Counted from the stretch's first letter, positions 45,127-54,415 are shown. The stretch is 64,000 nucleotides of DNA from Paracoccus sp. N5 (GCF_000371965.1 NZ_AQUO01000001.1:558001-622000), one strand, 5' to 3'. Notes: generated from the sequence alone by a model not told the origin. Numbers and translations: made by a program.

Positions 45127-46389
45127 ATGCAGGCCCCCGACGCGGGCTGGATCGCGGCGCAGCGGCTCGCCTCGGCCCAGGCGATGCGCGGCGCTTGCTC
45201 GGCCACGCATCTCATCCGGCGGCGCGAGGGCTTCGGCGGCGAGATGCGGCCGGCGCCCGGCTCGGTGCTGGCCTCGCCCCGCATGGCCAGCTGGGATCCC
45301 GAGCCGGATTACTTCCACCACTGGATCCGCGATTCCGCCATCGTCTTGCGCGCCGTGCCGCTGGCCATGGCGGCCGATCCGCAGGCGCGCGGTTTCTGGC
45401 TGCGCTTCGTCGCGGATTTCGTCGGCTTCTCGCTGGCGCTGTCGGACCCGGGCCGCCGGGGACCGCCGATGAACCCCTTGCGCGCCACCACCCGGCCGGG
45501 GCTGAAGAAATTCCTGCGCCCCGATGCGGAACTGGCGGCGCTGTCGGGCACGGCCTGGCTCGAGGAGCCCCGCTTCGGCCCCGACGGCAGCCCGGACCTT
45601 GAGCAATGGAGCCGGCCGCAGGACGACGGCCCCGCCCTGCGCGCATCCAGCCTGATGGCGGTGCTCGAGGCCCTGCCGCAGGCCGACAGCGCCCAGGCCC
45701 GCGCCCTGATCGCCCGCGACCTCGCGCATCTGCTGCGCGTCGCCGGCCGCCCCTGCATCGGCCCTTGGGAAGAAGCGCCGCCCCGCCGCAGCAGTTTCAC
45801 CCTGATCGTGCAGTGGGACGCCTTGGACCGGGCCGGCCACCGTGCCGAGGCCGACCGGCTGGCCGCGCTGATCGAACAGGCGGAGGATCCGGTCTCGGGC
45901 GGCTGGCGCGACAGCATCGAGGCGGCGCCGGGCGCGCTCGATGCCGCGACCTGCCTTGCCATCCTGCATGCCCGGCGCAGCGCCGGCCCCTTTGCCCTGA
46001 CCGCGCCGCGCAGCCGTGCCACCGTGGCGGGGCTGGAGGCGCTATTCGCCGCGCTCTACCCGATCAACCGGGGCCGCAACCCGCCGGCCATCGGCCGCAA
46101 TGCCCGCGATGTCTATTTCGGCGGCAACCCCTGGTATCCGACCACGCTGGGCCTTGCCGAGCTGCATTACCGCATCGCCGCGCTGACCGGCGACACCGAG
46201 GCCTTTGTCAAGGCCGAGGGCTGGCTTGCCTTGATCCAGCAGGTCGCGCCCACCCCCGGCCCGCTGCCCGAGCAATTCGACCGCCGGACCGGCGCCCCGA
46301 CCGGCTGCCTGGACCTGACCTGGTCGGCGGCGGCCTTCCTGGAAGCCGCCGCCGCGCGTGACAGCACGCTTCAGGCCATGCCGAGATAG
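45127..46389 (+). CDS. Glycoside hydrolase family 15 (glucoamylase-like)
   Basis: 420 residues from an ATG 1 bp after the hydrolase stop. An (alpha/alpha)6 barrel is indicated by EPDYFHHWIRDSAIVLRAV near residue 58, PWEEAPPRRSS with the general acid Glu in the middle and GGNPWYPTTLGLAELHYRIA near the end, as in fungal-type glucoamylases. No signal peptide is visible, so it probably acts on cytoplasmic alpha-glucan. The 3' end overlaps the convergent glycoamylase gene by 19 bp. Confidence 0.9.
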   Translation: MQAPDAGWIAAQRLASAQAMRGACSATHLIRRREGFGGEMRPAPGSVLASPRMASWDPEPDYFHHWIRDSAIVLRAVPLAMAADPQARGFWLRFVADFVGFSLALSDPGRRGPPMNPLRATTRPGLKKFLRPDAELAALSGTAWLEEPRFGPDGSPDLEQWSRPQDDGPALRASSLMAVLEALPQADSAQARALIARDLAHLLRVAGRPCIGPWEEAPPRRSSFTLIVQWDALDRAGHRAEADRLAALIEQAEDPVSGGWRDSIEAAPGALDAATCLAILHARRSAGPFALTAPRSRATVAGLEALFAALYPINRGRNPPAIGRNARDVYFGGNPWYPTTLGLAELHYRIAALTGDTEAFVKAEGWLALIQQVAPTPGPLPEQFDRRTGAPTGCLDLTWSAAAFLEAAAARDSTLQAMPR

Positions 46390-47633
46390 GGCGCCGAAAA
46401 GCCCAGGGCGCGCAGGCCGCGCCGCACCTCGGCCCGGCCCGAGACCAGCCGCCAGATCAGCCCCGAGCGGTGGTTTTCAAGGCCGATCACGATCGGCGCC
46501 TGGTCGATCGCCAGCCGGCTCTCGGCCACCCAGTCCCGGGCCGGGCAGAAGGCGTCGACAAAGCCTGCCTCGCCCCAGATCCGGTCGCCCCAATCGTCGT
46601 GCATGTGGCGCAGCACCGGCATCGCCTCATCCGGCGCAAAGGGGAGCGACGCCAGCGCGGCGGTGGGGGTGATCGTCCCGGTATCCTCGACCGGCGAATG
46701 CGCAACATAGCCCGAGGGGTCGTCGCTGGCGGTCAGGCCCCACAGGCTCTCGCCATAGCCCGCCCAGCCCTGCGGGTTCGCCAGGCAGTGCGCGCGGTTG
46801 ACCAGCGCATGCGCCCGGGCCTGCACGCCGTAATCGGCATAGGCGTCGCGCAAGCCGCGCGGGTCGATGCCCAGGAAGGGATATTGCGACAGGAACAGCG
46901 GCCCGCCCCAATCCGGCCCCAGGGGCAGCGTCACGCCGCCGTAATCGCGGCCGTTCAGGAAGGTCGGCGTCTGCGCCCAACTGTCATGATAGGACCGCGC
47001 CGGAATCGGATGCGTGGCCGAGCCGGCACCGAGGACGAAGACCGGCATCGCCTCGTTCCAGCCGCGGATCGGCAGGGCATTGGCGGGCCAGGGCCGGTCG
47101 GGGTGGCGGTGCCACATGACCGCGCCATCCTCGCGCAGATGCGCGGCCCAGTTCACCGCGTCATAGAGCGCCTGGATGCGGGCGGCCAGCTCCGGCGCCT
47201 CGTGGAAATAGGCCCCGGCGCCCAAGAGGCCCAGCATCAGGAAGGCGGTTTCGACCAGGTCGCCGCCGTCGTCGCCGGCCATGAAGGGCAGCACGCGGCC
47301 GGTCGTGCCATGCAGGAAATGCGGGAAGACGCCGTCGAAGCGGTCGGCATCTTCCAGGAAACCGACCAGCCGCTCGACACGGTCGAGGATCTGCCGCCGC
47401 GGACGCCAGCCGCGCTCGGCCGCGACGATCTGCGCAAGCAGGCCGAAGCCGGTGCCGCCGGTGCAGCAGGTTTCCTCCATGTCATAGCCGAAGGCGCCGG
47501 CGCTGCGCTCGCGCGCCATGCCGCTGACCGGATGGCTCCAGTCGAGGAAATACAGCGCCGTCGCCTGCGCCACGCGGTCGCGCAGGGCGGCATCGTCGAG
47601 GCCGGTCCGTCGAGCCCCCGTCAGTCGAGCCAT
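46371..47633 (-). CDS. Glycoamylase-domain glycosidase (GH144-like)
   Basis: 420 residues from the ATG at 47633, overlapping the GH3 stop by 13 bp. The Glycoamylase domain (PF10091 type) is clear: FGYDMEETCCTGGTGFGLLA, VFPHFLHGTTGRVLPF, GDLVETAFLMLGLL and IRGWNEAMPVFVLG. Characterised relatives are endo-beta-1,2-glucanases (GH144) or parts of cyclic glucan synthases. Coupling to a GH3 beta-glucosidase suggests stepwise cleavage of a beta-glucan. No signal peptide is seen. Confidence 0.9.
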   Translation of the reverse strand: MARLTGARRTGLDDAALRDRVAQATALYFLDWSHPVSGMARERSAGAFGYDMEETCCTGGTGFGLLAQIVAAERGWRPRRQILDRVERLVGFLEDADRFDGVFPHFLHGTTGRVLPFMAGDDGGDLVETAFLMLGLLGAGAYFHEAPELAARIQALYDAVNWAAHLREDGAVMWHRHPDRPWPANALPIRGWNEAMPVFVLGAGSATHPIPARSYHDSWAQTPTFLNGRDYGGVTLPLGPDWGGPLFLSQYPFLGIDPRGLRDAYADYGVQARAHALVNRAHCLANPQGWAGYGESLWGLTASDDPSGYVAHSPVEDTGTITPTAALASLPFAPDEAMPVLRHMHDDWGDRIWGEAGFVDAFCPARDWVAESRLAIDQAPIVIGLENHRSGLIWRLVSGRAEVRRGLRALGFSAPYLGMA

Positions 47634-49858
47634 GCCAGTTCCACCTCCTGCGTGTCGCGGCTGTTCGGGCCGACATGCAGCCGGATCAGCCCGGGGTCGC
47701 GCACCCATTCCACCGTTTGCAGCGTCGGGGCCAGCGGATAGCGGAACTGGTCGGCGGTGATGGTGAACCTGACCTCGCGGGTCTCGCCCGGGGCCAGCGC
47801 GACCTGCTGGAAGTCGATCAGCTTGCGACCGGGGCGCGTGGTGCGGGCAACCGGGTCGCTGGCGTAAAGCTGCACGGTCTCGAAAGCGGGGCGGTTGCCG
47901 GTGTTCTCGATCCCCAGAAGCAGGGTGACGGTCTCGCCGGCACGGGCCGTATCCCGCGACAGGATTGGCGCGCCATAGCGCACCGCGCCATAGCCCAAGC
48001 CGAAGCCGAAGGGAAAGCGCGGCGCGTCGTCGGGCAGGTCGAGCCAGCCGGTCAGGAACTTGCCGAAGCGGCCCGGCCAGGGCCGGCCGGTGGTGTCGCA
48101 GGCATAGGTCAGCGGCACCTCGCCCGGATGCGCGGGCAGCGTGACCGCCAGCCGGCCCGAGGGCTCGGCCGCGCCGAAGATCAGGTCGGCCACGCCCTCG
48201 GGGCCCGCAATGCCGCCGTGCCAGGCATAGAGCAGCGCGTCGGCTTGGGTCGCGACCTCGCCCAGGGCCAGCGGCCGGCCGGCAAAGACCACGACCAGCA
48301 GCGGCTTGCCGGTCCCGGCCAAGGCCGCGATCAGCCGGCGCTGCGGTGCGGGCAGGTCCACCGACAGGCGCGAGGAGGACTCGCCCGCGTGTTCCTTGGC
48401 CTCGCCCACCGCCGCCACGACCACGTCGGCCGCCAGCGCCGCCGCGACCGCCTCGGCCAGCAGTTCGGTTTCGTCGCGCGGGTCGCGGGTCACGGTGACG
48501 CCGTGGCAGTTCAGCCGCGCCTCGAGCCAGGGCTCGTCGACGATATTCGCGCCCCAGCAGACGGTCGGCGCCCGTCCGGTCAACGCGGCGATGGCCCGGT
48601 CCAGCGGCTCCACGTCCTCGGCCCGGCCCGAGACCGCCCAGGTGCCCAGCATGTTCGCCCGATCCGCCGCGAAGGGTCCGATCAGCGCCACCCGGCTGCC
48701 CGGCGCCAGCGGCAGCAGCCCGTCGTTCTTGAGCAGCACCGCCGATTGCGCCGCCGCCTTGCGCGCCAGGGCCCGGCCCTCGGCGCGCGGCGGCGCGCTG
48801 TCCGCCATGCCCCGGAACGGGTCATCGAGCAGTCCCAGCCGGGCCTTGAACAACAGCACCCGGCGGCAGGCGCGGTCGATCAGGCGCACCACATCCGCAG
48901 CCGAGAGCGCCAGCCCGGCCTCGGGCGCATCGAGCCCCGCGTGGGCCAGCGCCGGCAATTCGTGCAGGTAGTCCTCGCCTACCATGTCCATGTCGATGCC
49001 GGCGTGCAGCGCGCGCGCCACCGCGACCGGCGCCGGCCCCAGCCCATGCGCGACCAGCTCCTTGACGCCGGTATAGTCCGAGACGACCAGCCCGTCGAAG
49101 CCGCATGTCCCGCGCAACCAGCCCTCGACCAGCGGCGCGTTGGCGTGCATCGGCAGCCGGTTCACCGCGTTGAAGGCGACCATGATGCTGGCCGCGCCCG
49201 CCTCGATCCCGGCGGCAAAGGGCGGCAGATAGGTCTCGACCAGATCTTCCCAGGCCATCGAGACATTGTCATAGTCGCGCCCGCTTTGCGGCGCGCCGTA
49301 AGCCACGAAATGCTTCAGGCAGGCCGCGACCCGTCCCGGCGTGCCAAGCCCCGCGCCCTGGAAACCCCGCGTCGCGGCGGCGGCGATGCGCGAGGCCAGC
49401 AGCGGATCCTCGCCCGGCCCCTCGGCCACCCGGCCCCAGCGCGGATCGCGGCTGATGTCCAGCATCGGCGCATAGACCTGGTGCAGCCCCTCGGCAGAGG
49501 CCTCGGCCGCGGCATGGGCCGAGGTTGCCTCGATCAGCGCCATGTCCCAGCTGCAGGCCAGCGCGATGTTCAGTGGAAAGACCGTGCGATGGCCGTGGAT
49601 CACGTCCTCGGCAAAGAACAGCGGGATGCCCAGGCGCGAGCCCGCCAGCGCGCGCTTCTGCATCGCCCGGGCCGATTCCAGCGACTTGGTGCCGAAGATC
49701 GCGCCGACCTGCCCCGCGTCCAGCCGCTGCGACAGCGTGGTCGGGGCCTGCGCCCCGGTGACCAGCCCCTGCCCGGCCGGCAAGAGGTTCAGCTGGCCGA
49801 TCTTTTCCTGAAGCGTCATCCCGGCCATCAGCCGGTCGACGGCAGCCCCCTGTCCCAT
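47621..49858 (-). CDS. bglX: Glycoside hydrolase family 3 beta-glucosidase (BglX-like)
   Basis: 745 residues. The GH3 TIM barrel has the nucleophile Asp in GFDGLVVSDYTGVKEL and KHFVAYGAPQSGRDY; the alpha/beta sandwich has LLKNDGLLPL; a C-terminal fibronectin-III-like domain ends the protein. It removes glucose from the non-reducing end of beta-glucosides. The N-terminus (MGQGAAVDRLMAGMTLQEKIGQLNL) lacks a signal peptide, unlike E. coli BglX, so it is likely cytoplasmic. It follows the ABC gene by 21 bp. Confidence 0.95.
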   Translation of the reverse strand: MGQGAAVDRLMAGMTLQEKIGQLNLLPAGQGLVTGAQAPTTLSQRLDAGQVGAIFGTKSLESARAMQKRALAGSRLGIPLFFAEDVIHGHRTVFPLNIALACSWDMALIEATSAHAAAEASAEGLHQVYAPMLDISRDPRWGRVAEGPGEDPLLASRIAAAATRGFQGAGLGTPGRVAACLKHFVAYGAPQSGRDYDNVSMAWEDLVETYLPPFAAGIEAGAASIMVAFNAVNRLPMHANAPLVEGWLRGTCGFDGLVVSDYTGVKELVAHGLGPAPVAVARALHAGIDMDMVGEDYLHELPALAHAGLDAPEAGLALSAADVVRLIDRACRRVLLFKARLGLLDDPFRGMADSAPPRAEGRALARKAAAQSAVLLKNDGLLPLAPGSRVALIGPFAADRANMLGTWAVSGRAEDVEPLDRAIAALTGRAPTVCWGANIVDEPWLEARLNCHGVTVTRDPRDETELLAEAVAAALAADVVVAAVGEAKEHAGESSSRLSVDLPAPQRRLIAALAGTGKPLLVVVFAGRPLALGEVATQADALLYAWHGGIAGPEGVADLIFGAAEPSGRLAVTLPAHPGEVPLTYACDTTGRPWPGRFGKFLTGWLDLPDDAPRFPFGFGLGYGAVRYGAPILSRDTARAGETVTLLLGIENTGNRPAFETVQLYASDPVARTTRPGRKLIDFQQVALAPGETREVRFTITADQFRYPLAPTLQTVEWVRDPGLIRLHVGPNSRDTQEVELAWLD

Positions 49859-49879
49859 GCGTCCCCCGTTGCCCTGCCG

Positions 49880-51928
49880 TCATTCGGCGGCGTGTCGGGC
49901 CAGATCGTAATCCGGCGGATCGACGGGCGACAAGCGGCCCTGGCCATTGCGGATCTCCAGCACCGCGCCATAGAACGGCGCGCCGTCCGGGCCATAGGGC
50001 AGGCTGTCGCCATGCAGGACCGACAGCACCGCCGCATCGGGCAGATAGAGGGCCAGCGTCAGGTGGAAGTCGATCGCCGCCCCCGCATCCAGCGCCGCCG
50101 TCGCCTCGTCCAGCAGCAGGATATCGGGCTTGGCCAGCAGGATGCGCGCCAGCACCAGCCGCTGCTTCTGCCCGCCCGAGAGGACGTTGCGCCAGTTCTT
50201 GCCCTGGTAGAGCTCATCCTCCAGACAGGCGATGAACTCGCCCAGGCCGACCAGCGACAGGACCGAGGCGGCGGCGATGTCGGTCTGCTGCTCGGGGTGG
50301 TCGGGATAGGTCAAGAGCGCCTTCAGCGACAGCCGGTCGGGCAGGTCCGGCTCCTGCCCGGCAAAGAAAAGCCGCGCGCCCTCGCGCAGGATGATGCGGC
50401 CGGCGCCATAGGGCCAGAGCCCGGCCACCGCCTTCAGCAGGCTGCTCTTGCCGCAGCCGTTCTGGCCGTCCAGATAGACCCGCTCGCCCGGGTAGAGCCG
50501 CAGCGCCGGCACGGTCAGGAAGGCCGCGGTCATATGGCCGCGGTGGTGCAGCCGCAGCCCGTCCAGCGCCAGGACCGGACCCTTCGCGCTGCGCCGGCGC
50601 TGGAAGGCGCTGACGCCGGTTTCGGCATAGAAGGCCTGGCGGTCGCGCACCCGCTCGATGGCCTGGGCCAGTTCGGTCAGCCGGCCGGCATTGGCCTTGA
50701 GCGTGGCGATGGCCGGCATGACGTTGATGAACCAGGAAACATCGCCGATCAGCTCGGCCGTCAGCTCGCTGCTGGCGACGAAATCGCGAAAGCTCATGCC
50801 GCCCGCCATATAGGCCGGCAGGGCGGGCAGATAGGCCAGCAGCCGGCTCGACAGGAAATTATAGGTGTTAGTGAACAGCATCATCCCGGCCGAAAGCCGG
50901 TTCTGCCGCCCCCAGGTCCGGTCCAGCTCGGCGTAAAGCCGGCGGTTGATGCGGCTTTGCGCGCGCTCGCCCCGGGCGATGGCCATCTGGCCCACGCGGT
51001 TCAGCATCGCACCCCATTCGCCACGCCAGGCGCCGTCGCGGCGCTGGCGCTGCACGCTCAGCCGTTCCAGGATGCGGCCGATCCGCCAGGCGACGAAGGT
51101 CATCGCCGGGACATAGACCGCGACCATCGCCAGCCCCAGCAGCGCCGAGCCGTATGGACCCGGCCCCAGGTCGAGGCCCAGCACGGCGCCCGCGTCGGCA
51201 CCCCAGCGGTCCAGGAAAGGCACCGGCTGGCTGCGCTGGATCAGCGCGACCGAGACGAAATAAATCGAGGTCACCGCCCCCCAGAGCCCCATCGCCAGCC
51301 CGATAATGCCGCCATAGAGCCCGCCCGAGCATTCGTCGACGCGCTGGTCGATGGCATCGGGCATGCGCGAGCGGTCGCCCGCGGCCGAGCGGTCGCTCAT
51401 CAGATCCAGCGCGATGCGCTCATCGGCCAGGATCGCGCGGTCGAAGCGCCCGACCAGCCAGCCGCGCGCCCGGCGATGCAGCGTGGCCGAAACGAAATGC
51501 CGCAGCGCCACGCCGCTGGCCCGCGCGAGAAAGATCCCCAGGTAGGCGCCGCCGGCCAGCAGCACGGTGCGCGCCGGATCGACGCCCGGCGGCGTGTCAT
51601 GGAAGCTGGCGAGCGAAGCCAGGAAATCCGCGCTGGCCAGCGCGACCCAGACGCTGGCCTTGCTGAGCAGCGTGGTCATCGTCAGCACGATGACGGTCAG
51701 CAGCCAAGCCTCGCGCCAGCGTTCCGAAAACCAGTACGCCGACACCAGACCCCAGAAGCTGCTCAGACGTTTCACCTGCCTTTGCCTCTTGCGACGTGCG
51801 GACACGGTCACGCTGTCCCGGGCGACGCGCGGTCGCCTGCGGGCCGGATCCGGCACATGATGCGATTTTCCCTGCCGCCGGGGCGCTTTGCGGCGCCTGG
51901 CGGCCTCTCCATGGTCAAAGCGTAGCAA
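49880..51928 (-). CDS. SbmA/BacA-type ABC transporter (membrane and ATPase fused)
   Basis: 682 residues from the first ATG, but a GTG at 51775 with AGAGGCAAAGG upstream (VKRLSSFWGLVSAYWFSERWREAW) is the more natural start, because the preceding 51 residues are Arg-rich and unlike the family. The membrane domain is ABC_membrane_2 (SbmA/BacA/YddA); the ATPase has GQNGCGKSSLLKAVAGLWP, LSGGQKQRLVLAR and ILLLDEATAAL. Relatives import peptides or move acyl-CoA. It heads the GH3-glycoamylase operon, which suggests uptake or release of an oligosaccharide or glycolipid. That link is inference. Confidence 0.9.
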   Translation of the reverse strand: MLRFDHGEAARRRKAPRRQGKSHHVPDPARRRPRVARDSVTVSARRKRQRQVKRLSSFWGLVSAYWFSERWREAWLLTVIVLTMTTLLSKASVWVALASADFLASLASFHDTPPGVDPARTVLLAGGAYLGIFLARASGVALRHFVSATLHRRARGWLVGRFDRAILADERIALDLMSDRSAAGDRSRMPDAIDQRVDECSGGLYGGIIGLAMGLWGAVTSIYFVSVALIQRSQPVPFLDRWGADAGAVLGLDLGPGPYGSALLGLAMVAVYVPAMTFVAWRIGRILERLSVQRQRRDGAWRGEWGAMLNRVGQMAIARGERAQSRINRRLYAELDRTWGRQNRLSAGMMLFTNTYNFLSSRLLAYLPALPAYMAGGMSFRDFVASSELTAELIGDVSWFINVMPAIATLKANAGRLTELAQAIERVRDRQAFYAETGVSAFQRRRSAKGPVLALDGLRLHHRGHMTAAFLTVPALRLYPGERVYLDGQNGCGKSSLLKAVAGLWPYGAGRIILREGARLFFAGQEPDLPDRLSLKALLTYPDHPEQQTDIAAASVLSLVGLGEFIACLEDELYQGKNWRNVLSGGQKQRLVLARILLAKPDILLLDEATAALDAGAAIDFHLTLALYLPDAAVLSVLHGDSLPYGPDGAPFYGAVLEIRNGQGRLSPVDPPDYDLARHAAE

Positions 51929-52337
51929 ACCTTGCCGTCGGCGGTAAACCGCCGAGGTGGTTTTTCGGACTGTATTATTCGCTAGGTGGTTGCCCTGCGA
52001 CGATTCGCGGCCAGGTTTCCGGCAGGTTTGGCCTCAAAGGCGCGGGATGGCCGCCAGTGGCGCGTTCGGTTGGCAGACGGCGCGGGCAGCAGCGGAAAAA
52101 ACTGTAATCTCTAGGAAATCGCCGATCCGAAGCGCCACCCGCCCTGGACCATCTGCGGCCGGGCGCCGCCGCTTGGTGCATCACAGGCGCAACCGCAGGC
52201 CGTGGCGGGTCGGCGCAAGATGTGTTGTCCGTTTGCCATGAGGTCCGGAAAACTGCTGAAAATGTCGTAACGAAAGCGAGCGGAGGCAGTCCGGGGCCCC
52301 GCCGAAGCAGCCCAAGGCGACCGAAACTGCGTCTCCA
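51929..52337. other. Intergenic region with a perfect 7-bp hairpin
   Basis: 409 bp between the starts side of the ABC gene and the stop of the Nth-like gene. A palindrome TCGGCGG-TAAA-CCGCCGA at 51938-51955 is followed on the plus strand by GGTGGTTTTTC. It may be an operator or leader hairpin of the ABC operon. Nothing else was recognised. Confidence 0.5.
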
Positions 52338-53048
52338 TCATCCCGCCGGAACGGTCGCCGGGCCCCGAAAATCTGCAAGGGCACGGCAGCGCCGGCTGAT
52401 CGGGCAGCTTCGGCAATCGGCGTGATCGGCGCGGCAGATGGTCTGACCCAGCCGCTTCATCAGGACATGGAGTTCCGCAAGATCGCCGGCACTCCAGCCG
52501 GGCACCGCAGCCATCGTCAGGTCATAGGCGGTCCGCGTGTCGGCATTGCTTCGAACAAAGCCGAAGCGGCACAATATCCTCAGGATATGCGTGTCCACCA
52601 CGAAGGCCGGCATGCGCAATGTGCTGAAGTTGAGCGTCGAGGCCGAGACCTTTCGCCCGACACCCGGCAGGCGTTCCAGCCAGCCGAGCGCCCTCGGGAC
52701 GCCCAGGTTGCCCAGAAACGTCAGGTCGAAGTCCGGACGATGTATTGCGATGGCGGCCAGGGCCTTGCCGAGATGGTGCGCCTTCACGTCGGGAAAGGTG
52801 ACATCGCCGATGAGCCGCTCGAGATCGGCTGCTGCCGCCATGTCGGACCAGCGGGGATAGACGTCGATGAGGCGCCGATAGGCCCCCAGGGAGACTTCGT
52901 CGCGGGTGCGACCGCTGATCAGCGATTTCACCAGCTGGCCGATGGGCGCCCGGGCACAGCTCGGTTCAGCACGGCCGAAGCGGCGCCTCAGCCGGTCCCG
53001 CAGCCATTCCATATCCTCGGTAGCCCAAAAGCTGAACGCCATCTGCAT
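52338..53048 (-). CDS. Endonuclease III-like HhH-GPD DNA glycosylase
   Basis: 236 residues. The helix-hairpin-helix LERLPGVGRKVSASTLNFS is followed by the catalytic Asp in FVVDTHILRIL. The C-terminal CRADHADCRSCPISRRC matches the C-x6-C-x2-C-x5-C [4Fe-4S] loop of Nth/MutY. The rest diverges from housekeeping Nth, and a Lys in the hairpin is replaced in context, so it probably is an Nth paralogue acting on other base damage. The start could also be the inner Met (MEWLRDRLRRRFG). Confidence 0.88.
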   Translation of the reverse strand: MQMAFSFWATEDMEWLRDRLRRRFGRAEPSCARAPIGQLVKSLISGRTRDEVSLGAYRRLIDVYPRWSDMAAAADLERLIGDVTFPDVKAHHLGKALAAIAIHRPDFDLTFLGNLGVPRALGWLERLPGVGRKVSASTLNFSTLRMPAFVVDTHILRILCRFGFVRSNADTRTAYDLTMAAVPGWSAGDLAELHVLMKRLGQTICRADHADCRSCPISRRCRALADFRGPATVPAG

Positions 53049-53177
53049 GGACCATATCTGGAACAGAATGCGAACATTTCAAGGCGGGAAAGCCCCGCTG
53101 CCTAGCAGGCCTGCATGGCTCGTCCGGCGTTCTGGAACATCCCGTCCCTTTTCTGGTTGGCAGGCAGGAGGTGCATC

Positions 53178-53405
53178 ATGACCCGAGAGCAAGCGACCCC
53201 GAAGGACAACCCCGCGACCGATCCCGAGCGGGAGAACGGCCAGGGAAAGCACGAAGGCATCCCTCACCAGCCGGAGGAGTTCCTCGAAGCTGATCCCGAG
53301 CGCGGGAACGAGTGGCCCGCCAAGCCGCGCGGCGCCAAGCCGAATACCGCGATGTGCGAGGACCGCAGCAAGCCCGGCATCGTGGACAAGGGCGAGGACT
53401 GCTGA
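53178..53405 (+). CDS. Small acidic-hydrophilic protein, unknown
   Basis: 75 residues from MTREQATPKDNPATDPEREN, with GCAGGAGG upstream. Rich in Pro, Glu, Lys and Gly with no hydrophobic core, so probably disordered. Two Cys stand near the end (AMCEDRSKPG and GEDC). Similar short proteins are common as hypotheticals in Rhodobacterales. The good ribosome site and terminator support it as real. Confidence 0.65.
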   Translation: MTREQATPKDNPATDPERENGQGKHEGIPHQPEEFLEADPERGNEWPAKPRGAKPNTAMCEDRSKPGIVDKGEDC

Positions 53406-53421
53406 GCGCAGGCATGGAAAA

Positions 53422-53454
53422 GCCCCGCCCCGGGGCAGCCGGGGCGGGGCGTTT
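53422..53454. terminator. Strong GC-rich terminator between two small convergent genes
   Basis: GCCCCGCCCCGG (53422-53433) pairs over 12 bp with CCGGGGCGGGGC (53439-53450), loop of five, followed by GTTT. On the minus strand an AAAAG/TTTT run follows as CTTTT. It can end transcripts of the genes on both sides. Confidence 0.9.
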
Positions 53455-53456
53455 GG

Positions 53457-53612
53457 CTAGTTCGGCCGCTGCGATGATTCTTCCGCATCCAGCTTGGCGA
53501 TCATGGCGTCGAACAGGCGCTCTGCTTCGTCGTCCGTCAGCGGCTCTTCCTTCTGCCCCTCAGTCTTGCGGTGGTTCGGGTCGTGCAGTTCGGGCACGAA
53601 TTTCTGACCCAT
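53457..53612 (-). CDS. Very small protein of unknown function (51 aa)
   Basis: MGQKFVPELHDPNHRKTEGQ is followed by KEEPLTDDEAERLFDAMIAK and ends in SSQRPN. The second half should be one amphipathic helix. GGGGAGAAC precedes the start (GGGG-GAG site). The stop is next to the terminator shared with the opposite gene. No family is recognised. Confidence 0.6.
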   Translation of the reverse strand: MGQKFVPELHDPNHRKTEGQKEEPLTDDEAERLFDAMIAKLDAEESSQRPN

Positions 53613-53708
53613 GTTCTCCCCCCTCAACTGATTTCACGAGGATAGCACGGCAGAAGGCGAAAACCGAATCCCGATCCACATGCGGGCGGCTTTTGGCTAG
53701 CGGCTTAA

Positions 53709-53936
53709 TTGACGCTGATTGAGGGTCACGCCTTCGCCGAGGCCGACGTGATCTCCGCGCTGCAGACGTTCGATGACGTCTGGGGCCAGTTGTACCCTGC
53801 GGAGCAGTTGCTGGTGCGCCGGGTCACGGTGGCGTCCAAGGGGCTGGTGATCAATATCCGGACCGACGGCGTCTCGGGCGTCATGCGCGGCATGATGGCA
53901 CCAGAAAGAAGGTATCGGCCGAATGACGAAGTGTAA
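53709..53936 (+). pseudogene. C-terminal fragment of a large serine recombinase
   Basis: 75 residues: ALQTFDDVWGQLYPAEQ, then LLVRRVTVASKGLVINIRTDG. This is the end region of plasmid/transposon-type serine recombinases, which have LFPAEQ...LVERV...DGLxIxLRxDGL. The catalytic domain is missing and a short internal deletion is likely after PAEQ. The stop is created by the IS66 end (GTAAGCG) at 53933. It is debris of a transposon or genomic island. Confidence 0.65.
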
Positions 53937-54400
53937 GCGTCCGGTCTGACCGCTATCCGTTCCAACGCCACGGCATCAGGTCATCGACCTTGGTGATCTT
54001 GTAGTCGGGGATGCGGGCGATGGATCTGCGAGCCAGGCGTGGGGATCGACGGCGTTGAGCTTGGCTGTCTCGATCAGGGTGTAGGCGATGGCGGCGGCCT
54101 TGCCGCCCGCCTCCGAGCCGATGAAGAGGTAGGGATTTCCGCCCGAGGGCGATGGCGCGCATGCCGCGTTCGGCAGCGTTATTGTCCAACTCCAGGATGC
54201 CGTGGTCGAGGTAGGGGCGCAGGCGTTCCACGCGATTGTAGGAGCCGGTATAGCCGAGCGCGGCCAAGTCGGCATGCTGTTGCTTCAAAGTCCGGCGCTG
54301 CTTGCGCGACTTGGTCGTCTCGGTCTTCAACCAGGCCGCGAGCTTCCCGGCGACCAATATCAGCCGCAGCGCCAGTCTCCGCAGGGCGGACCCAGCCGCC
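53933..54400 (-). pseudogene. IS66 transposase remnant fused to an IS21 (IstA-like) remnant
   Basis: The border GTAAGCGTCCGGTCTGACC at 53933 is an IS66-type terminal repeat. On the minus strand the TnpC end is readable only by changing frame: YLDHGILELDNNAAERGMRA in one frame, then YLFIGSEAGGKAAAIAYTLI in another, and IPDYKITKVDDLMPWRW again in the first. Upstream of it, KQRRTLKQQHADLAALGYTG with SYNRV looks like the IstA end of an IS21 element. The piece is dead and chimeric. Confidence 0.7.
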
Positions 54401-54415
54401 AAACTCCTTTGAGAT

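Noticed and set aside
47675..51925. Very long plus-strand frame (over 1400 codons) across the GH3 and ABC genes
   Set aside because: It is the antisense shadow of two clear minus-strand families; its product is low in complexity and Arg/Gln/His-rich, as expected from high-G+C codon bias.
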